Positions 34,063 to 43,804 are shown, counted from the stretch's first letter. The stretch: DNA of 64,000 nucleotides from Verrucomicrobiales bacterium (GCA_029213265.1 JARGNG010000002.1:1-64000); one strand, 5' to 3'. Translations and numbers: made by a program. Notes: generated by a model from the letters alone, not told the origin.

Positions 34063-35487
34063 ATGCGCTTGTTTTTTACCTTCGTGGTTACTTTGATTTT
34101 CGTGTTGGATTGCCGGGCCGATTCTGGTTGGAAGGCTGCCGTCTTCACAAAGAATATCACCCCGGAGGAACCGATGTGGATGGGTGGATACGCTGCGAGA
34201 AAGGGGCCTTCGGAAGGAGTTCTGCAGCCGCTCTTTATGAAAATGGTCGTGGTGGAGGACTCGGAGGGGCATCGGGCTGTCATTGTCACGGCAGACCTCA
34301 TCGGAATCCCGAAACCATTTCGTGTCGTGTTGGAGGAGTTGGCTCGAACGAAACACGCCATCAAGCCGGGGGAGCTACTGCTCAATGCGTCTCACACGCA
34401 CAGTGGACCAATGATCCGGGCGTATCAGCCTCCGGGGGGAGGGGCGAAGAAACCGTCCTATTCTGCAATTCCGGAAGATCAGCATGAGATGCGGGTCGAG
34501 CAGACGGAGAAGTATCAGGAGCGACTCGAAAAGTCGTTTGTTGATTTGTTAGACAAATGTATGAGCAGCCTTCAGCCGGTTACGGTTTCGTATTCGAAGG
34601 CTCGATGCGGGTTTGCCATGAACCGGCGAACTCCAGCCGGGCCCGGAGTTTGGAAGAACAGCCCGAATCCCGATGCACCGGTCGATCATGATGTGCCGGT
34701 TCTGCAGATTAAGGGGGTGGAAGAGGGCGATTTGCTTGCTGTGCTCTTCGGATATTCCTGCCATGCCACCGTGCTTTCCGGAATGGAGCTCAACGGTGAC
34801 TGGCCCGGTTATGCTCAGCAGTATTTCGAAGAGGATCATCCGGGTGCCGTGGCTCTTTTTCTGAACGGTTGCTCCGGCGATCAGAATCCATACCCGCGGC
34901 GACTTTTGCGCTACGTGGAAAGACATGGTCGAAGTATGGCGACGGCGATTGAAGCGGCTTTGCAATCTCCGGCGACTCCGATTGAGGGCAGGTTGAGTTC
35001 AGCGATTGCCTGGGAGGAGATTGAATATCAGCAGCCGCCTTCCCGCAAAGAATTGGAGGAGAAGGCGAAGTCGAGTGATCGCTACGACGCCCGCTATGCT
35101 CAGTTTCTTCTGGATGTGTTGGACTCCGGGGAATCGTTCCCGACAAGCTATCCGGTGCCGGTTCAGGTAATTCGATTTGGAAAGGCTCTCACCTTGGCGA
35201 CGATGGGGGGAGAAGTCGTGGTCGACTATTCCCTTCGCCTCAAGCGCGAGTTGGGCGCGCTGACGGGAGCGTCGGTCTGGGTGGCCGGCTACAGCAACGA
35301 TGTCATGACCTACATTCCCAGCAAAAGAGTACTGGAGGAAGGGGGATACGAAGGCGGAGGCGCGATGCGTTATGTCCGGTCTACCATTCACCCGGCCCAG
35401 TGGGAACCGGCGATCGAAGACAAGCTGATCAGGCGGATTCATTCACTGACGGAGCAGTTGCTGGAGGGGGAGAGTGCGGCGAGGTAG
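34063..35487 (+). CDS. Neutral/alkaline ceramidase-like hydrolase, exported
   Basis: 474 aa with a signal peptide (MRLFFTFVVTLIFVLDCRAD). The N-terminal ceramidase-family region is shown by WKAAVFTKNITPEEPMWMGG and IVTADLIGIP, the zinc motif NASHTHSGP (two His), GYSCHATVL and LNGCSGDQNPYPR. The C-terminal half of true ceramidases is shortened, as is common in the many planctomycete/verrucomicrobial members. These are amidases in the tested cases, but for this short type the substrate is unknown. It is convergent with the parvulin gene; a minus-strand terminator lies between. Confidence 0.88.
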   Translation: MRLFFTFVVTLIFVLDCRADSGWKAAVFTKNITPEEPMWMGGYAARKGPSEGVLQPLFMKMVVVEDSEGHRAVIVTADLIGIPKPFRVVLEELARTKHAIKPGELLLNASHTHSGPMIRAYQPPGGGAKKPSYSAIPEDQHEMRVEQTEKYQERLEKSFVDLLDKCMSSLQPVTVSYSKARCGFAMNRRTPAGPGVWKNSPNPDAPVDHDVPVLQIKGVEEGDLLAVLFGYSCHATVLSGMELNGDWPGYAQQYFEEDHPGAVALFLNGCSGDQNPYPRRLLRYVERHGRSMATAIEAALQSPATPIEGRLSSAIAWEEIEYQQPPSRKELEEKAKSSDRYDARYAQFLLDVLDSGESFPTSYPVPVQVIRFGKALTLATMGGEVVVDYSLRLKRELGALTGASVWVAGYSNDVMTYIPSKRVLEEGGYEGGGAMRYVRSTIHPAQWEPAIEDKLIRRIHSLTEQLLEGESAAR

Positions 35488-35504
35488 TTTCACAGGCCGG
35501 ACAC

Positions 35505-35535
35505 AAAAAAACGCGCCGGGAAATTCCGCGGCGCG
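35505..35535 (-). terminator. Intrinsic terminator of the parvulin gene
   Basis: Read on the minus strand, a perfect 7-bp stem (35535-35529 with 35518-35512) encloses GGAATTTCC-like complementary sequence and is followed by seven T residues (35511-35505). It lies 36 nt beyond the stop of the gene at 35571. On the plus strand it could also slow transcripts from the ceramidase-like gene, but only CTTTC follows there. Confidence 0.85.
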
Positions 35536-35570
35536 CTTTCGAATTGAGTGATCTTGTCAAAATTCCCGCT

Positions 35571-36695
35571 TTATTGCTCAGGTGCATCTCCGGGGAGTTC
35601 TTCCTGCGCAGAAGGCGGAAGCAATGACTCTCCGGGAGGAACGACCGGCTCGTTCGGGTTGACGATCTTGGCCGTGTTGCGGAGCTTGGCAAGGTAGGAC
35701 TCGACTTCAGCACCTTTCGCCTTTTCGAACAGGTTCGTGGCCAACTCTTCCTGCACTTCCGTGAAGGGCAGAGTCTTGGCTTCCTTTTTGTCGGTCACTT
35801 TGATGATGTGATAGCCAAACTGGGTTTTAATGAGATCTCCGATCGTGCCCACTTCCTGAGAAAAGGCAGCTTCTTCAAATTCGGGAACCATCTGGCCGCG
35901 GCCGAATTCACCGAGACTTCCGCCCTGTGCTTTGCTCGGGCAGTCGGAATGCGCTGTGGCAAGGTCCTCGAAGGATTTCCCGTCTTCCTTGGCCAATTCC
36001 TTTTGAAGATCTTCCGCCTCGGTCTTCTTGGCAGCGATTTCCTTTTCGTCCGTGATATTCTGGGTCGACAGAAGAATGTGAGAAGCTGCGACGCTCTCTT
36101 TCTGGGTGAACTCATCTTCGTGTTCGTCGTAGTATTTCTTCACCTCTTCATCACCGGGCTGCTTGATGTCTTTCGTGATCTTGTCGATCAGCTTACGAAT
36201 CTTGGTATCGTCAGCGATCTGCTCTTTGATTCGATTTACGTCAACACCGGCAGATTGGGCAAATTTCTCAAATGAAGTGCCGTCCGGAATGCGCTTGGAG
36301 ATCTCTTCGATCTCTTTTGCGACATCTTCGTCGGTTGCTTTGAAGCCGTCTTTGTCGGCGGCGTTGAGAAGAAGGGCCTTGGAAATCAGATCACCAATGA
36401 TCATCTGCTGCATTTGCTGCTGCACCATGGCGAGCTGCTCGGGCGGCATTTGCTGAAGCTGGCGCCCGAAACGGGACATCATCATTTCTCGAATGTCGTT
36501 TTCCTTGATGGGCGTCCCATCGACGGTGAGGACGACATTGTTCGTAGGTTCCGGAGCAGCGGCTCCCGGAGCTCCCGGAGCGGCAGGAGCGGCAGGAGCG
36601 GCAGGAGGTGCGTCCTGCGCAGGTAGGTAGCCCGGAATGGACAGGCTCAGAGCGAGCGTCAAGGCTGCTACGATTCGGTTGGTTTTGTTTTTCAT
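35571..36695 (-). CDS. Parvulin-type peptidyl-prolyl isomerase (SurA/PrsA-like)
   Basis: 374 aa with a signal peptide (MKNKTNRIVAALTLALSLSI) and an Ala/Pro-rich linker encoded by short tandem repeats at about residues 28-50. A SurA_N-like chaperone part follows (VDGTPIKENDIREMMMSRFG). A long helical segment leads to the PPIC domain at about 205-305: ASHILLST, AKTEAEDLQKEL, AHSDCPSKAQGGSLGEFGRG, EFEEAAFSQEVG, QFGYHIIKV. It would help fold exported proteins in the periplasm. It has its own terminator downstream and a 310-bp region upstream. Confidence 0.93.
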   Translation of the reverse strand: MKNKTNRIVAALTLALSLSIPGYLPAQDAPPAAPAAPAAPGAPGAAAPEPTNNVVLTVDGTPIKENDIREMMMSRFGRQLQQMPPEQLAMVQQQMQQMIIGDLISKALLLNAADKDGFKATDEDVAKEIEEISKRIPDGTSFEKFAQSAGVDVNRIKEQIADDTKIRKLIDKITKDIKQPGDEEVKKYYDEHEDEFTQKESVAASHILLSTQNITDEKEIAAKKTEAEDLQKELAKEDGKSFEDLATAHSDCPSKAQGGSLGEFGRGQMVPEFEEAAFSQEVGTIGDLIKTQFGYHIIKVTDKKEAKTLPFTEVQEELATNLFEKAKGAEVESYLAKLRNTAKIVNPNEPVVPPGESLLPPSAQEELPGDAPEQ

Positions 36696-37005
36696 AAGAC
36701 AGGTTTAAGTAAAGGAGAGAAGAGGCCCACGAGGTTCAAGCGCGACGAGTGCGATCTGTAGGAAGTGGGCAAAAAGCGCAGTGAATTGCAAAGTCGGGTA
36801 ATTTGACCGGAAATTGCCGGAGAAACAACCGCAATCTTTCGCCACATTTGCGGGACTGATACGATCTAAGAATCAATCTTTTATGGGTAAAACAGGGGGG
36901 CGCAAGGTAGCCGCCTTCGCGAGAAGGCGGTCTTCGGGTAGGTGCGTCCGCGCTCCCGGCAGTGCCACTACAACTCTGAATCCTGCTTTCCCAGGCTATC
37001 GTGTC
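36696..37005. other. 310-bp intergenic region with a GNRA-like hairpin
   Basis: This region holds the promoter of the parvulin gene and the 3' end of the Gfo/Idh transcript, both on the minus strand. CCGCCTTC (36911-36918) and GAAGGCGG (36923-36930) form a perfect 8-bp stem with a GCGA loop on the plus strand. It lies about 76 nt beyond the oxidoreductase stop. No T-tract directly follows on the minus strand, so termination is possible but not certain. No coding frame is convincing. Confidence 0.45.
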
Positions 37006-38361
37006 TCAAGCGAGACTCCAACCTTCGCGGTAGGAACGGGCGAGGAATCGCTCTGCTTCGGGAGCATTGGGAAACTTCATGTTGTCACGATCCCATTCCA
37101 GTTTTTTTCCGGCGCGGAACGCGACGTTGCCGAGATGATTCGCCTCCGTCAGCGGGCCGGAGTAGCCGAAGTGACAGAGTGGTTTCGGACCTTCTCCTTT
37201 GCAGGCGAGAATGAATTCAGCCTGTTGCCCCGGCGAGGGATCGATATAAGGAGCGGGACGTTTGAAATTCTCAAACTTCTCCTCGGGGAGGAGCACATTT
37301 TTCCCGTAGTCGGCGAGCAACATTCCTTCTTCACCGATGAAAAGGCACCCTTCATTCCACTGGGGGATTTTGCCTTCGCTCCAGATCTGAGGCTTCACAT
37401 TGCCCTGATACCAGGTCAATTCCAGCGGGGGGTGACCTTCGCCGCGATCTCCGTAGGTGTATTTTACCGACATCGTTGCCGGCGCGATATCGTGGTGTGC
37501 TTTCGGACCGGAGACAGGTTCAATCGTGAGAGGGGCATCGAGTTTCAATGCCCACCAGGGAAGATCGTTTCGGTGGCTGCCGAGATCCGACATGGTGCCG
37601 TTCCCGAAATCCCACCAGCGATACCACTTCGGTCCGGGAAAGTAGAATTCGTGAAAGTCACGATAGGGAGCGGGGCCGATCCAGAGATCCCAATCGAGCC
37701 CTTCCGGCACCGGCATGGCGCGGTCCGGAGTATCGGGCGTGTAGACAATGTCTTTGTTGGCTTTGGCCTCTTCTTCCGTCTGCCAGCCCCAGGCCCGGCT
37801 CGTCCAGACGTGACATTCCGTGACCGGACCAATCGCCCCGGATTCGATCACTTCGACGACGCGGCGGAAATTTTCGGAGGAATGAACCTGGGTGCCCATC
37901 TGGGTTTGCACACCTGCCTTTGCGGCAGCTTCCGTGATAATGCGGCATTCATGCACGTCCCGGGTGAGTGGTTTCTCGCAATAAACGTGTTTCCCGGCTT
38001 GAAGCGGAGGCAGGGTGGCAAAGGCGTGGGTATGTTCCGTGGTCGAGACAAACACGGCATCGATGTCATCCATCTTGGCGAAGAAATCGCGAAAATCTTT
38101 GTGGCTGCGTGCTTTCGGAGCCTGAGCAAGTCCTGCACCGAGATTGTTCTCATTCACATCGACCATGGCGACGATCGGTTCACCCAGGTCCAGGGCTGCT
38201 TTGACATGAGAGCGTCCGCGCCCGCCTACTCCGATCAGACCGAGGTTCATTTTTGAATTCGGCGACTGGCAACTGGTGATAGCCGGGAACCCGAGAACGG
38301 CCGAACCGGTGGCGGCGGCTGAACCTAAAAATTGGCGGCGGCTTGGTAGCGGTTTCTTCAT
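37006..38361 (-). CDS. Gfo/Idh/MocA oxidoreductase, Tat-exported
   Basis: 451 aa with twin-arginine signal ([20 protein letters not shown]). The NAD(P)-binding Rossmann motif is [13 protein letters not shown], and the family's catalytic Lys is in the EKP motif [38 protein letters not shown]-like sequence and a final LEWD..N ending mark the planctomycete type with a bacterial C-terminal domain. It oxidises or reduces a sugar or polyol hydroxyl with NAD(P), with cofactor probably bound before Tat export. The substrate is unknown. It is divergent from the cytochrome lipoprotein gene. Confidence 0.92.
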   Translation of the reverse strand: MKKPLPSRRQFLGSAAATGSAVLGFPAITSCQSPNSKMNLGLIGVGGRGRSHVKAALDLGEPIVAMVDVNENNLGAGLAQAPKARSHKDFRDFFAKMDDIDAVFVSTTEHTHAFATLPPLQAGKHVYCEKPLTRDVHECRIITEAAAKAGVQTQMGTQVHSSENFRRVVEVIESGAIGPVTECHVWTSRAWGWQTEEEAKANKDIVYTPDTPDRAMPVPEGLDWDLWIGPAPYRDFHEFYFPGPKWYRWWDFGNGTMSDLGSHRNDLPWWALKLDAPLTIEPVSGPKAHHDIAPATMSVKYTYGDRGEGHPPLELTWYQGNVKPQIWSEGKIPQWNEGCLFIGEEGMLLADYGKNVLLPEEKFENFKRPAPYIDPSPGQQAEFILACKGEGPKPLCHFGYSGPLTEANHLGNVAFRAGKKLEWDRDNMKFPNAPEAERFLARSYREGWSLA

Positions 38362-38501
38362 ATTCAGGATCGTAGCGATCCGGCCCGAATCCAGGGAAGC
38401 GGAAAATATGGCGTATCACGGGACCATGGCCGGGCAGAATATGCTCGGTCTATGCCAGAATCGGCGTTGCTTCCATTGGCTCGAGTTCCTACACTGAGAC
38501 C

Positions 38502-38975
38502 ATGAAAAAGAGTTCAATTATGCTGGTGGGGATGATTTTTGTTTTTGCTTTGGGCGGATGCGAGCGGGAAGAACGGCAGCTTTCCAAGGGCTTTCGTCTT
38601 CCTGATGGTGATGAGGTGGTCGGTCAAGCCAACTTCGAGGCGATGCAATGCAATCGGTGTCATACTGTTGAGGGAGTGACCCTTGCGGATCGGAATTTGC
38701 CAGCCCTTCCTAAAATTCATCTCGGTGGTGAAATTTACCGCGTAAAATCGTATGGCGAGTTGGTCACTTCGATCATCAATCCGGACCACATCATCTCTCC
38801 TCAGTATCTAAAAACGCTCTCGGAAGCGGAGAAAGAGCGCAAAATTGAATCCCCCATGCTTGGATTCAATGAAGTCATGACGGTGAAGCAACTGACGGAC
38901 ATTGTGGCGTTTCTTCATGCCCGATATCGTCTCATCGATCCTTCGACGGATGAATATTTCTATGTGATGCCATAG
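38502..38975 (+). CDS. Monoheme cytochrome c lipoprotein
   Basis: 157 aa. The lipoprotein signal ends in LGGC (Cys20). One heme site CNRCH is at 50-54, and Met119 or a nearby Met in ESPMLGFNEVM is the likely sixth ligand. The C-terminal helix VKQLTDIVAFLHARYRL is typical of class I cytochromes c. It would carry electrons at the outer face of a membrane. A propeller protein gene and an Ig-like protein gene follow in the same direction with short gaps, so the three may form an electron-accepting unit; the donor is unknown. Confidence 0.88.
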   Translation: MKKSSIMLVGMIFVFALGGCEREERQLSKGFRLPDGDEVVGQANFEAMQCNRCHTVEGVTLADRNLPALPKIHLGGEIYRVKSYGELVTSIINPDHIISPQYLKTLSEAEKERKIESPMLGFNEVMTVKQLTDIVAFLHARYRLIDPSTDEYFYVMP

Positions 38976-39047
38976 CCGTCGAAGCGGCAGGATTGCGTGG
39001 CAGATCAGGCTTGTCGAAGGGCCGAATCATCGGAGAAGATGGCCACC

Positions 39048-40184
39048 ATGAAATTCACAGCCTGTTTCTTCGCTTCGCTTCTTTTCGCGTTGTCTGCCTT
39101 CGCAGATACCGCGGCTTCTCATTTCAAAAACGCTGAGTCAGGAGGACTCGAGCTCAAGTCGGCGGGAAAAATTTCCTTTGGGCCCGACGGGATGCTGCTC
39201 GTATCGGATCCCCGCTCCTCCTCCGTGGTCGCCATCGACACGGAAGAAAGTGGGCCGGTGGTCAAGCTCTCTTCGCGCATTGAGAATATCGAGGGGAAGC
39301 TCGCCGAAGCTGCCGGGGCGGAATCGGTTCTCATCATCGACATGGCAGTGAACCCTCTGTCCGGGACAAGTTGGTTCGCGGTAACCCGGCGCCCCGGAAA
39401 CGCTCCTGCGATTATGACGGTTGCCGGAAGCGGAAAAATCTCCGTGGTAGACCTTTCGCAAAAGCCCTACGTCCGGATGAATCTGCCGACTTCGGAAAAT
39501 GCCCAACTCAGAAATGTTACTGATCTCGCCTGGGGCGGAGATTCCGTCATCGTTGCGGGGCAGTCGTCTGAGGAGTTTGCCAATAAGATTTACCAAATCC
39601 CTGCTCCTCTTGAACACGGAGTGAATGCCCGCTTTGCCTCGGCGGAAACCTATCATGTCGCCCATAAACGATGGGAGACAAAGGCTCCCATTCAGAGTTT
39701 TATTCCCTGGGAGGAAGACGGGGATTTCTACGTGGTGGGTGCTTTCGCCTGCACTCCGATTGCCAAATTTCCGATCAGCGATATCGAAAGCGGATCGAAA
39801 ATCAAGGGAACGAGTGTGGTTGAGTTAGGAAGTGGGAATCGTCCCCGTGACATGTTCACGTACAAGAAAGGCGGGGAGGAATGGCTCGTCACCAATACGC
39901 AGAGATTTAAGCCCAACCTATTCGGACCGAGTAAATACTGGGCGGCACGCGTGAAGCTCGAATACCTCGATGCGGATGAGCCGACAGAGACAAACGAAAA
40001 TGCTGCCCGACGAAATGTGAATGCGGCAAACGGTCCCGATGCCAGGGGAATGGAAGTTGTTGAAGAGCTGTTTGGAGCTGTGCTCGTTAGCCAACTCGAC
40101 AATGCCGAGGTCGTGGTTCTCCGGGAGACCGATCCGGAGAACGCTGAGGCTCCTCATTCGCTGGAGTTGGTGACATTGCCATAG
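39048..40184 (+). CDS. Exported beta-propeller-like protein, unknown
   Basis: 378 aa from ATG 39048, where a signal peptide begins (MKFTACFFASLLFALSAFA); an ATG nine bases earlier is also possible. Blades are suggested by KISFGPDGMLLVSDPRSSSV, DMAVNPLSGTSWFAV, VTDLAWGGDSVIVAG and RDMFTYKKGGEEWLVTNTQR. The last resembles quinoprotein or NHL-type propellers. No heme motif. It lies 72 nt after the cytochrome lipoprotein gene and 17 nt before the Ig-like gene. A periplasmic dehydrogenase or binding role is possible, but no catalytic residue can be pointed to. Confidence 0.75.
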   Translation: MKFTACFFASLLFALSAFADTAASHFKNAESGGLELKSAGKISFGPDGMLLVSDPRSSSVVAIDTEESGPVVKLSSRIENIEGKLAEAAGAESVLIIDMAVNPLSGTSWFAVTRRPGNAPAIMTVAGSGKISVVDLSQKPYVRMNLPTSENAQLRNVTDLAWGGDSVIVAGQSSEEFANKIYQIPAPLEHGVNARFASAETYHVAHKRWETKAPIQSFIPWEEDGDFYVVGAFACTPIAKFPISDIESGSKIKGTSVVELGSGNRPRDMFTYKKGGEEWLVTNTQRFKPNLFGPSKYWAARVKLEYLDADEPTETNENAARRNVNAANGPDARGMEVVEELFGAVLVSQLDNAEVVVLRETDPENAEAPHSLELVTLP

Positions 40185-40201
40185 CTGCGGTCGCAGAGAA
40201 T

Positions 40202-41092
40202 ATGTTTGTTCGTGTCAGAAAGCGGAACCGGGCAAGGTGGAGTCGACCTCTCCAGTTTTCGGTTCTTGCCCTTCTCCTGCTGGCAGAGGGGCGCGCTGAA
40301 GATGCCGGAGCCACCTTCCGAATCGAGCCGTCGATCGATGAAGTGCCGGCGAACCATCTGAAGTTCTACCTGCACTTTTCGGAGCCGATGGAACGGGGCA
40401 GTGTGTTTCGTTATCTCAAGCTGCTTGAGATCGACGAACAGGGGAAAGCAATGAGCGAAGTTCCGGAACCTTTTCGGGAGGTGGAGTTGTGGAATGAAGC
40501 ATTTACGAGAATGACACTTTGGTTTCATCCGGGGCGACAGAAGCCGGGTGTGAATTTGAATGTCGAAATCGGTCCCATTCTGGAGGAGGGAAAACGGTAT
40601 CAACTGGAGATTTCACGGGATTGGAAAACAGAACGGAGCACTCGATTGGAAGGCCCTTTGGAGAAAGTATTCACTGCCGGGGGAATTGACAACGAACAAC
40701 CGGACCCGGGCCGATGGGGGAGTGGGTATCGGGTCGACTCAAAAGGACGCATAGAAATGCTGATTGGAACCCGGGAAGTTCTGGACCCCGAGTCTGCGAG
40801 CCGCCGGATCGAAATCTTTCAAGGGGAGAAGAAAATTGCGTTCGTGGTGGAGAACTATCAGATTTCGTTTCCCTGTCAGGAAAATCCGGAGAGTTCCTTT
40901 CGTGTGGTGGTGGATCCCCGTCTTGAGGATCTGGCCGGAAACAGCGTCGCGAGGCCATTCAACCTCGATCTGAATGAGCACCCGGATTTTGAAGAGCGGA
41001 CGAAGCCGGTTGTGCTCAGTTTCCCCAGGAAAATTGTGATTCCTGAGGGGGCGGAGTTTCCCGGTCTGCCGACAGAGAAAGAAAAGGAATAG
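40202..41092 (+). CDS. Exported protein with Ig-like (SbsA/Big_5-type) domains
   Basis: 296 aa with a basic start and signal peptide (RARWSRPLQFSVLALLLLAE). Residues about 35-145 read as a bacterial Ig-like domain of the SbsA type (LKFYLHFSEPMERGSVFRYL, then FHPGRQKPGV). A second similar part lies at about 195-275 (VVDPRLEDLAGNSVARPFNL). This pattern is seen in proteins exposed on the surface or working beside c-type cytochromes. It is the third gene of the cytochrome-propeller cluster. Function is unknown. Confidence 0.72.
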   Translation: MFVRVRKRNRARWSRPLQFSVLALLLLAEGRAEDAGATFRIEPSIDEVPANHLKFYLHFSEPMERGSVFRYLKLLEIDEQGKAMSEVPEPFREVELWNEAFTRMTLWFHPGRQKPGVNLNVEIGPILEEGKRYQLEISRDWKTERSTRLEGPLEKVFTAGGIDNEQPDPGRWGSGYRVDSKGRIEMLIGTREVLDPESASRRIEIFQGEKKIAFVVENYQISFPCQENPESSFRVVVDPRLEDLAGNSVARPFNLDLNEHPDFEERTKPVVLSFPRKIVIPEGAEFPGLPTEKEKE

Positions 41093-41201
41093 AGTTAGAA
41101 CTTCTATTCGGCGAGGGCTACGCAAATCAATTCAGTTGTCATGAAAGCAAACGGAGGGAATCTGTATCATTCGTAAATTTCGATATGCTGAAGCAATTGT
41201 G

Positions 41202-42251
41202 ATGGCCTCCTCTTTTCTTCCCCACTTTTGGCGAAAGCCCAGCTTCTATCGCCTGGTTGCCAGAGTGATGTCGGGAATTGGGATTATCGTCTCCTGCAGT
41301 TGCACGACCCTGCCCACTCGTGAAGCGTCACTTGCTGCGAAGCCGGGTCAGATTCTTTCAGAACCACCTGACGAGTCCCGCTTTGTGAAGCTGAAAGTGA
41401 GCATTCCCGGCGTAGAGGAGGCCTGCCCTGTCTGGCGCACGAGATCCCCGGGGAAGCCGGTTCTCTTCCTGCACCCGATCAATGGATTGAATCCCGGTCT
41501 TCTTCATCTCGCACTTGAAATGGAGAAGTGGGGATATCGAGTCTATCTGCCCAGTCTCTACGGCGATCCCATCATGGGGGAATCGGCGTATGGATTCGAT
41601 AAGGGAATTTCGGTGATTCGGTTTCTCAAGCAGGATGGTCGCTGGAATCCGGTGGCGACGGATACGATGGGGCCGATCGTCGAAGACGTCGCTTCCATCG
41701 CCCGCTGGGTCAGCCGGAAAGAGGGCGGGCGTCGCATCGCGGTGATTGGCAATAGTCTGACGGGAATGATGCCACTGGCCATTCTCGATGAACCTTCCGT
41801 CCGGGTCGCCGTTCTCGGTCAGCCTGCGACACCGGCACTTCGAATGCATGATATCGCATTTCGGATCCCGCAATCGAAGGAAAAGCGGGAAGCACTTTCG
41901 ATCTCGGAGGAGAAATGGGAATCGGTGGTGAGTGCGATGCGATCCGACTCCACGAAACGGATCATCGGTTTTCATTATGTGGAGGACCCACTCGCCTCCA
42001 TTGACCGCTTTGATTCCCTCAACCGGCGACTTGGTGAGGCAGGATTCCGGAACCGGTTTCGCGCTTATGTTCTCGGTCCGGTCGGAGATCCCTATGCCGA
42101 CGAAAGATCTGGATGGGTGAATGGAGGCACTACTGCAGAGCGTCCCCGGATGCTCCTGCCGCATTCTACCTACGGTGCTGCGGAAAATCCGGAAGACCAG
42201 GAATGGTTCCGGGAGCAACTCCGGAAATCACTGGGCAGTGTTTCGTTCTGA
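41202..42251 (+). CDS. Alpha/beta-hydrolase lipoprotein (dienelactone-hydrolase-like)
   Basis: 349 aa from ATG 41202 (a GTG directly before it is also possible). A lipoprotein-type signal ends around IIVSCSC. The oxyanion region is VLFLHPINGLNPG, and the nucleophile elbow reads VIGNSLTGMMPLA, where Ser replaces the Cys of dienelactone hydrolases and Thr replaces the usual Gly of GxSxG. A late His lies in LPHSTYG. This suggests a membrane-anchored esterase acting outside the cytosol. A sulfatase gene follows 118 bp later in the same direction. Confidence 0.78.
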   Translation: MASSFLPHFWRKPSFYRLVARVMSGIGIIVSCSCTTLPTREASLAAKPGQILSEPPDESRFVKLKVSIPGVEEACPVWRTRSPGKPVLFLHPINGLNPGLLHLALEMEKWGYRVYLPSLYGDPIMGESAYGFDKGISVIRFLKQDGRWNPVATDTMGPIVEDVASIARWVSRKEGGRRIAVIGNSLTGMMPLAILDEPSVRVAVLGQPATPALRMHDIAFRIPQSKEKREALSISEEKWESVVSAMRSDSTKRIIGFHYVEDPLASIDRFDSLNRRLGEAGFRNRFRAYVLGPVGDPYADERSGWVNGGTTAERPRMLLPHSTYGAAENPEDQEWFREQLRKSLGSVSF

Positions 42252-42369
42252 TTCCGGAGACCGGAATTCAGATCTGTCGGGTACGGGAAAGGGAGCCGCT
42301 TTCGCGGCGAAGGAAATTGAAAAGGCCGGTGCCTGCTGCTTAGTTGGGGCCCAACCCCTGATACCCATT

Positions 42370-43752
42370 ATGCGTCTGCTATCCCTGGTTTTGTTATTCG
42401 TTACCTTTTCGGCAAGTGCTGCTACGAAACCGAACATTGTTTACATTCTCGCTGACGATCTCGGGGTCGGCGATGTCGGTTGCTACGGACAGAAAATTCT
42501 CAAGACTCCCCGTATCGACCGGCTTGCTGCGGAGGGAATGCGATTCACTCAACACTATTCCGGCAGTGCGATGTGCGCGCCGACCCGGAGTTGTCTCATG
42601 ACCGGCCAGCACACCGGGCATGCCCGGATCCGGAAGAACGGGGCAGGCCCTCTTTTGCCAGGCGACGTCACGATCGGGGAAGTGCTGCAATCAGCCGGAT
42701 ACAAAACGGCTGCGATTGGGAAATGGGGAGTGGGGGAAGCGGACACCACAGGCGCTCCGTGGAAGCAGGGGTTCGATCTCTTCTTCGGTTACTTGAACCA
42801 GAGAAATGCACATCATCACTATCCACCGTTTCTGTGGAGAAATGAAGAGGAGCAGCTGTATCCTGACAATCCAACAGAGAAGACTCATTTCAGTCACGAT
42901 GAATTCACGAAGGAGGCGCTGAAGTTCCTTCGTGAAAACAAAGACAATCCTTTTTTTCTCTACGTTCCCTACACGCTGGTTCATGCCGATATCGATGTTC
43001 CTGAAGATTCCATGAAGCCGTGGATTGGAAAGATAGAGGAAAGCGAGCCGTACGGAACTCCCGGAGGGCAGCACTACGTTTACCAGGAGCGACCTCATGC
43101 CGCTTTTGCCGGTATGGTTTCCCGCCTCGATCGCGATGTCGGCCGGATCGTGGATTTGGTGGATGAGTTGGGATTGGCGGACAACACGCCGGTAATTTTC
43201 ACGAGCGACAACGGCCCGACTTCCGTGGGAGGCGCGGACCCGGAATTCTTTGACGGGAACGGTCCTTTTCGCGGGATTAAGTTTCATCTCTGGGAGGGTG
43301 GTATTCGCTGCCCGATGATTGCGCGTTGGCCCGGAAAGATCGAAGCAGGTACGGAAACCGATCATATCTCGGCGCATTGGGATGTCCTGCCAACCGCGGC
43401 TCATTTGGTTGGTGCGGAGGCGCCGGAAAATATCGATGGCATCAGCTTTCTTCCGGCTTTGCTCGGCAGGACAGCAGAGCAGGAGAAGCATGAGTATCTT
43501 TACTGGGAGACCAGCGGTGGCGGCGGATGGCAGGCCGTTCGCAAAGGCAAGTGGAAGGGCCATCGTGTGAAGACCCAGCGACCTCAGCAAACAGCGATCG
43601 AGTTGTTTGACCTGGATGCGGATATCGCCGAGTCAACGAATGTCGCAGAGCGGTATCCCGAAGTGGTCGCTGAAATGAAGAGAATCTTTGAGACCGGGCG
43701 CACGGTTCCCGATGGTCGGGACGATCTTTTTGAGTCGGCGAAGAAGAAGTAA
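42370..43752 (+). CDS. Arylsulfatase-type sulfatase, exported
   Basis: 460 aa from ATG 42370, the start of a signal peptide (MRLLSLVLLFVTFSASAATK); the upstream open frame lies partly in the previous gene and is rejected. The core is complete: NIVYILADDLGVGD, the modification motif CAPTR with Cys69 (to formylglycine), LMTGQHTGHARIR, AAIGKWGVG, and the second metal motif FTSDNGP. The enzyme hydrolyses a sulfate ester, usually from sulfated polysaccharide, and needs a sulfatase-maturing enzyme encoded elsewhere. Neighbours include esterases and oxidoreductases fitting algal or mucin-like glycan use. Confidence 0.94.
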   Translation: MRLLSLVLLFVTFSASAATKPNIVYILADDLGVGDVGCYGQKILKTPRIDRLAAEGMRFTQHYSGSAMCAPTRSCLMTGQHTGHARIRKNGAGPLLPGDVTIGEVLQSAGYKTAAIGKWGVGEADTTGAPWKQGFDLFFGYLNQRNAHHHYPPFLWRNEEEQLYPDNPTEKTHFSHDEFTKEALKFLRENKDNPFFLYVPYTLVHADIDVPEDSMKPWIGKIEESEPYGTPGGQHYVYQERPHAAFAGMVSRLDRDVGRIVDLVDELGLADNTPVIFTSDNGPTSVGGADPEFFDGNGPFRGIKFHLWEGGIRCPMIARWPGKIEAGTETDHISAHWDVLPTAAHLVGAEAPENIDGISFLPALLGRTAEQEKHEYLYWETSGGGGWQAVRKGKWKGHRVKTQRPQQTAIELFDLDADIAESTNVAERYPEVVAEMKRIFETGRTVPDGRDDLFESAKKK

Positions 43753-43804
43753 GGCGAGATTCAAAATGGGAGGGGACATCTCCGTACTACCCCCCGCCTA
43801 ACCG

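Noticed and set aside
36540-36610. Short tandem repeats of GGAGCGGCA type
   Set aside because: They are in-frame codons for the Ala/Pro linker of the parvulin isomerase, so they are a coding microsatellite and not a CRISPR or regulatory repeat.
43753-43804. Possible terminator between convergent sulfatase and oxidoreductase genes
   Set aside because: Only short, broken complementarity (AGGCG/CGCCT) and no T-tract, so it is not reported as a feature.
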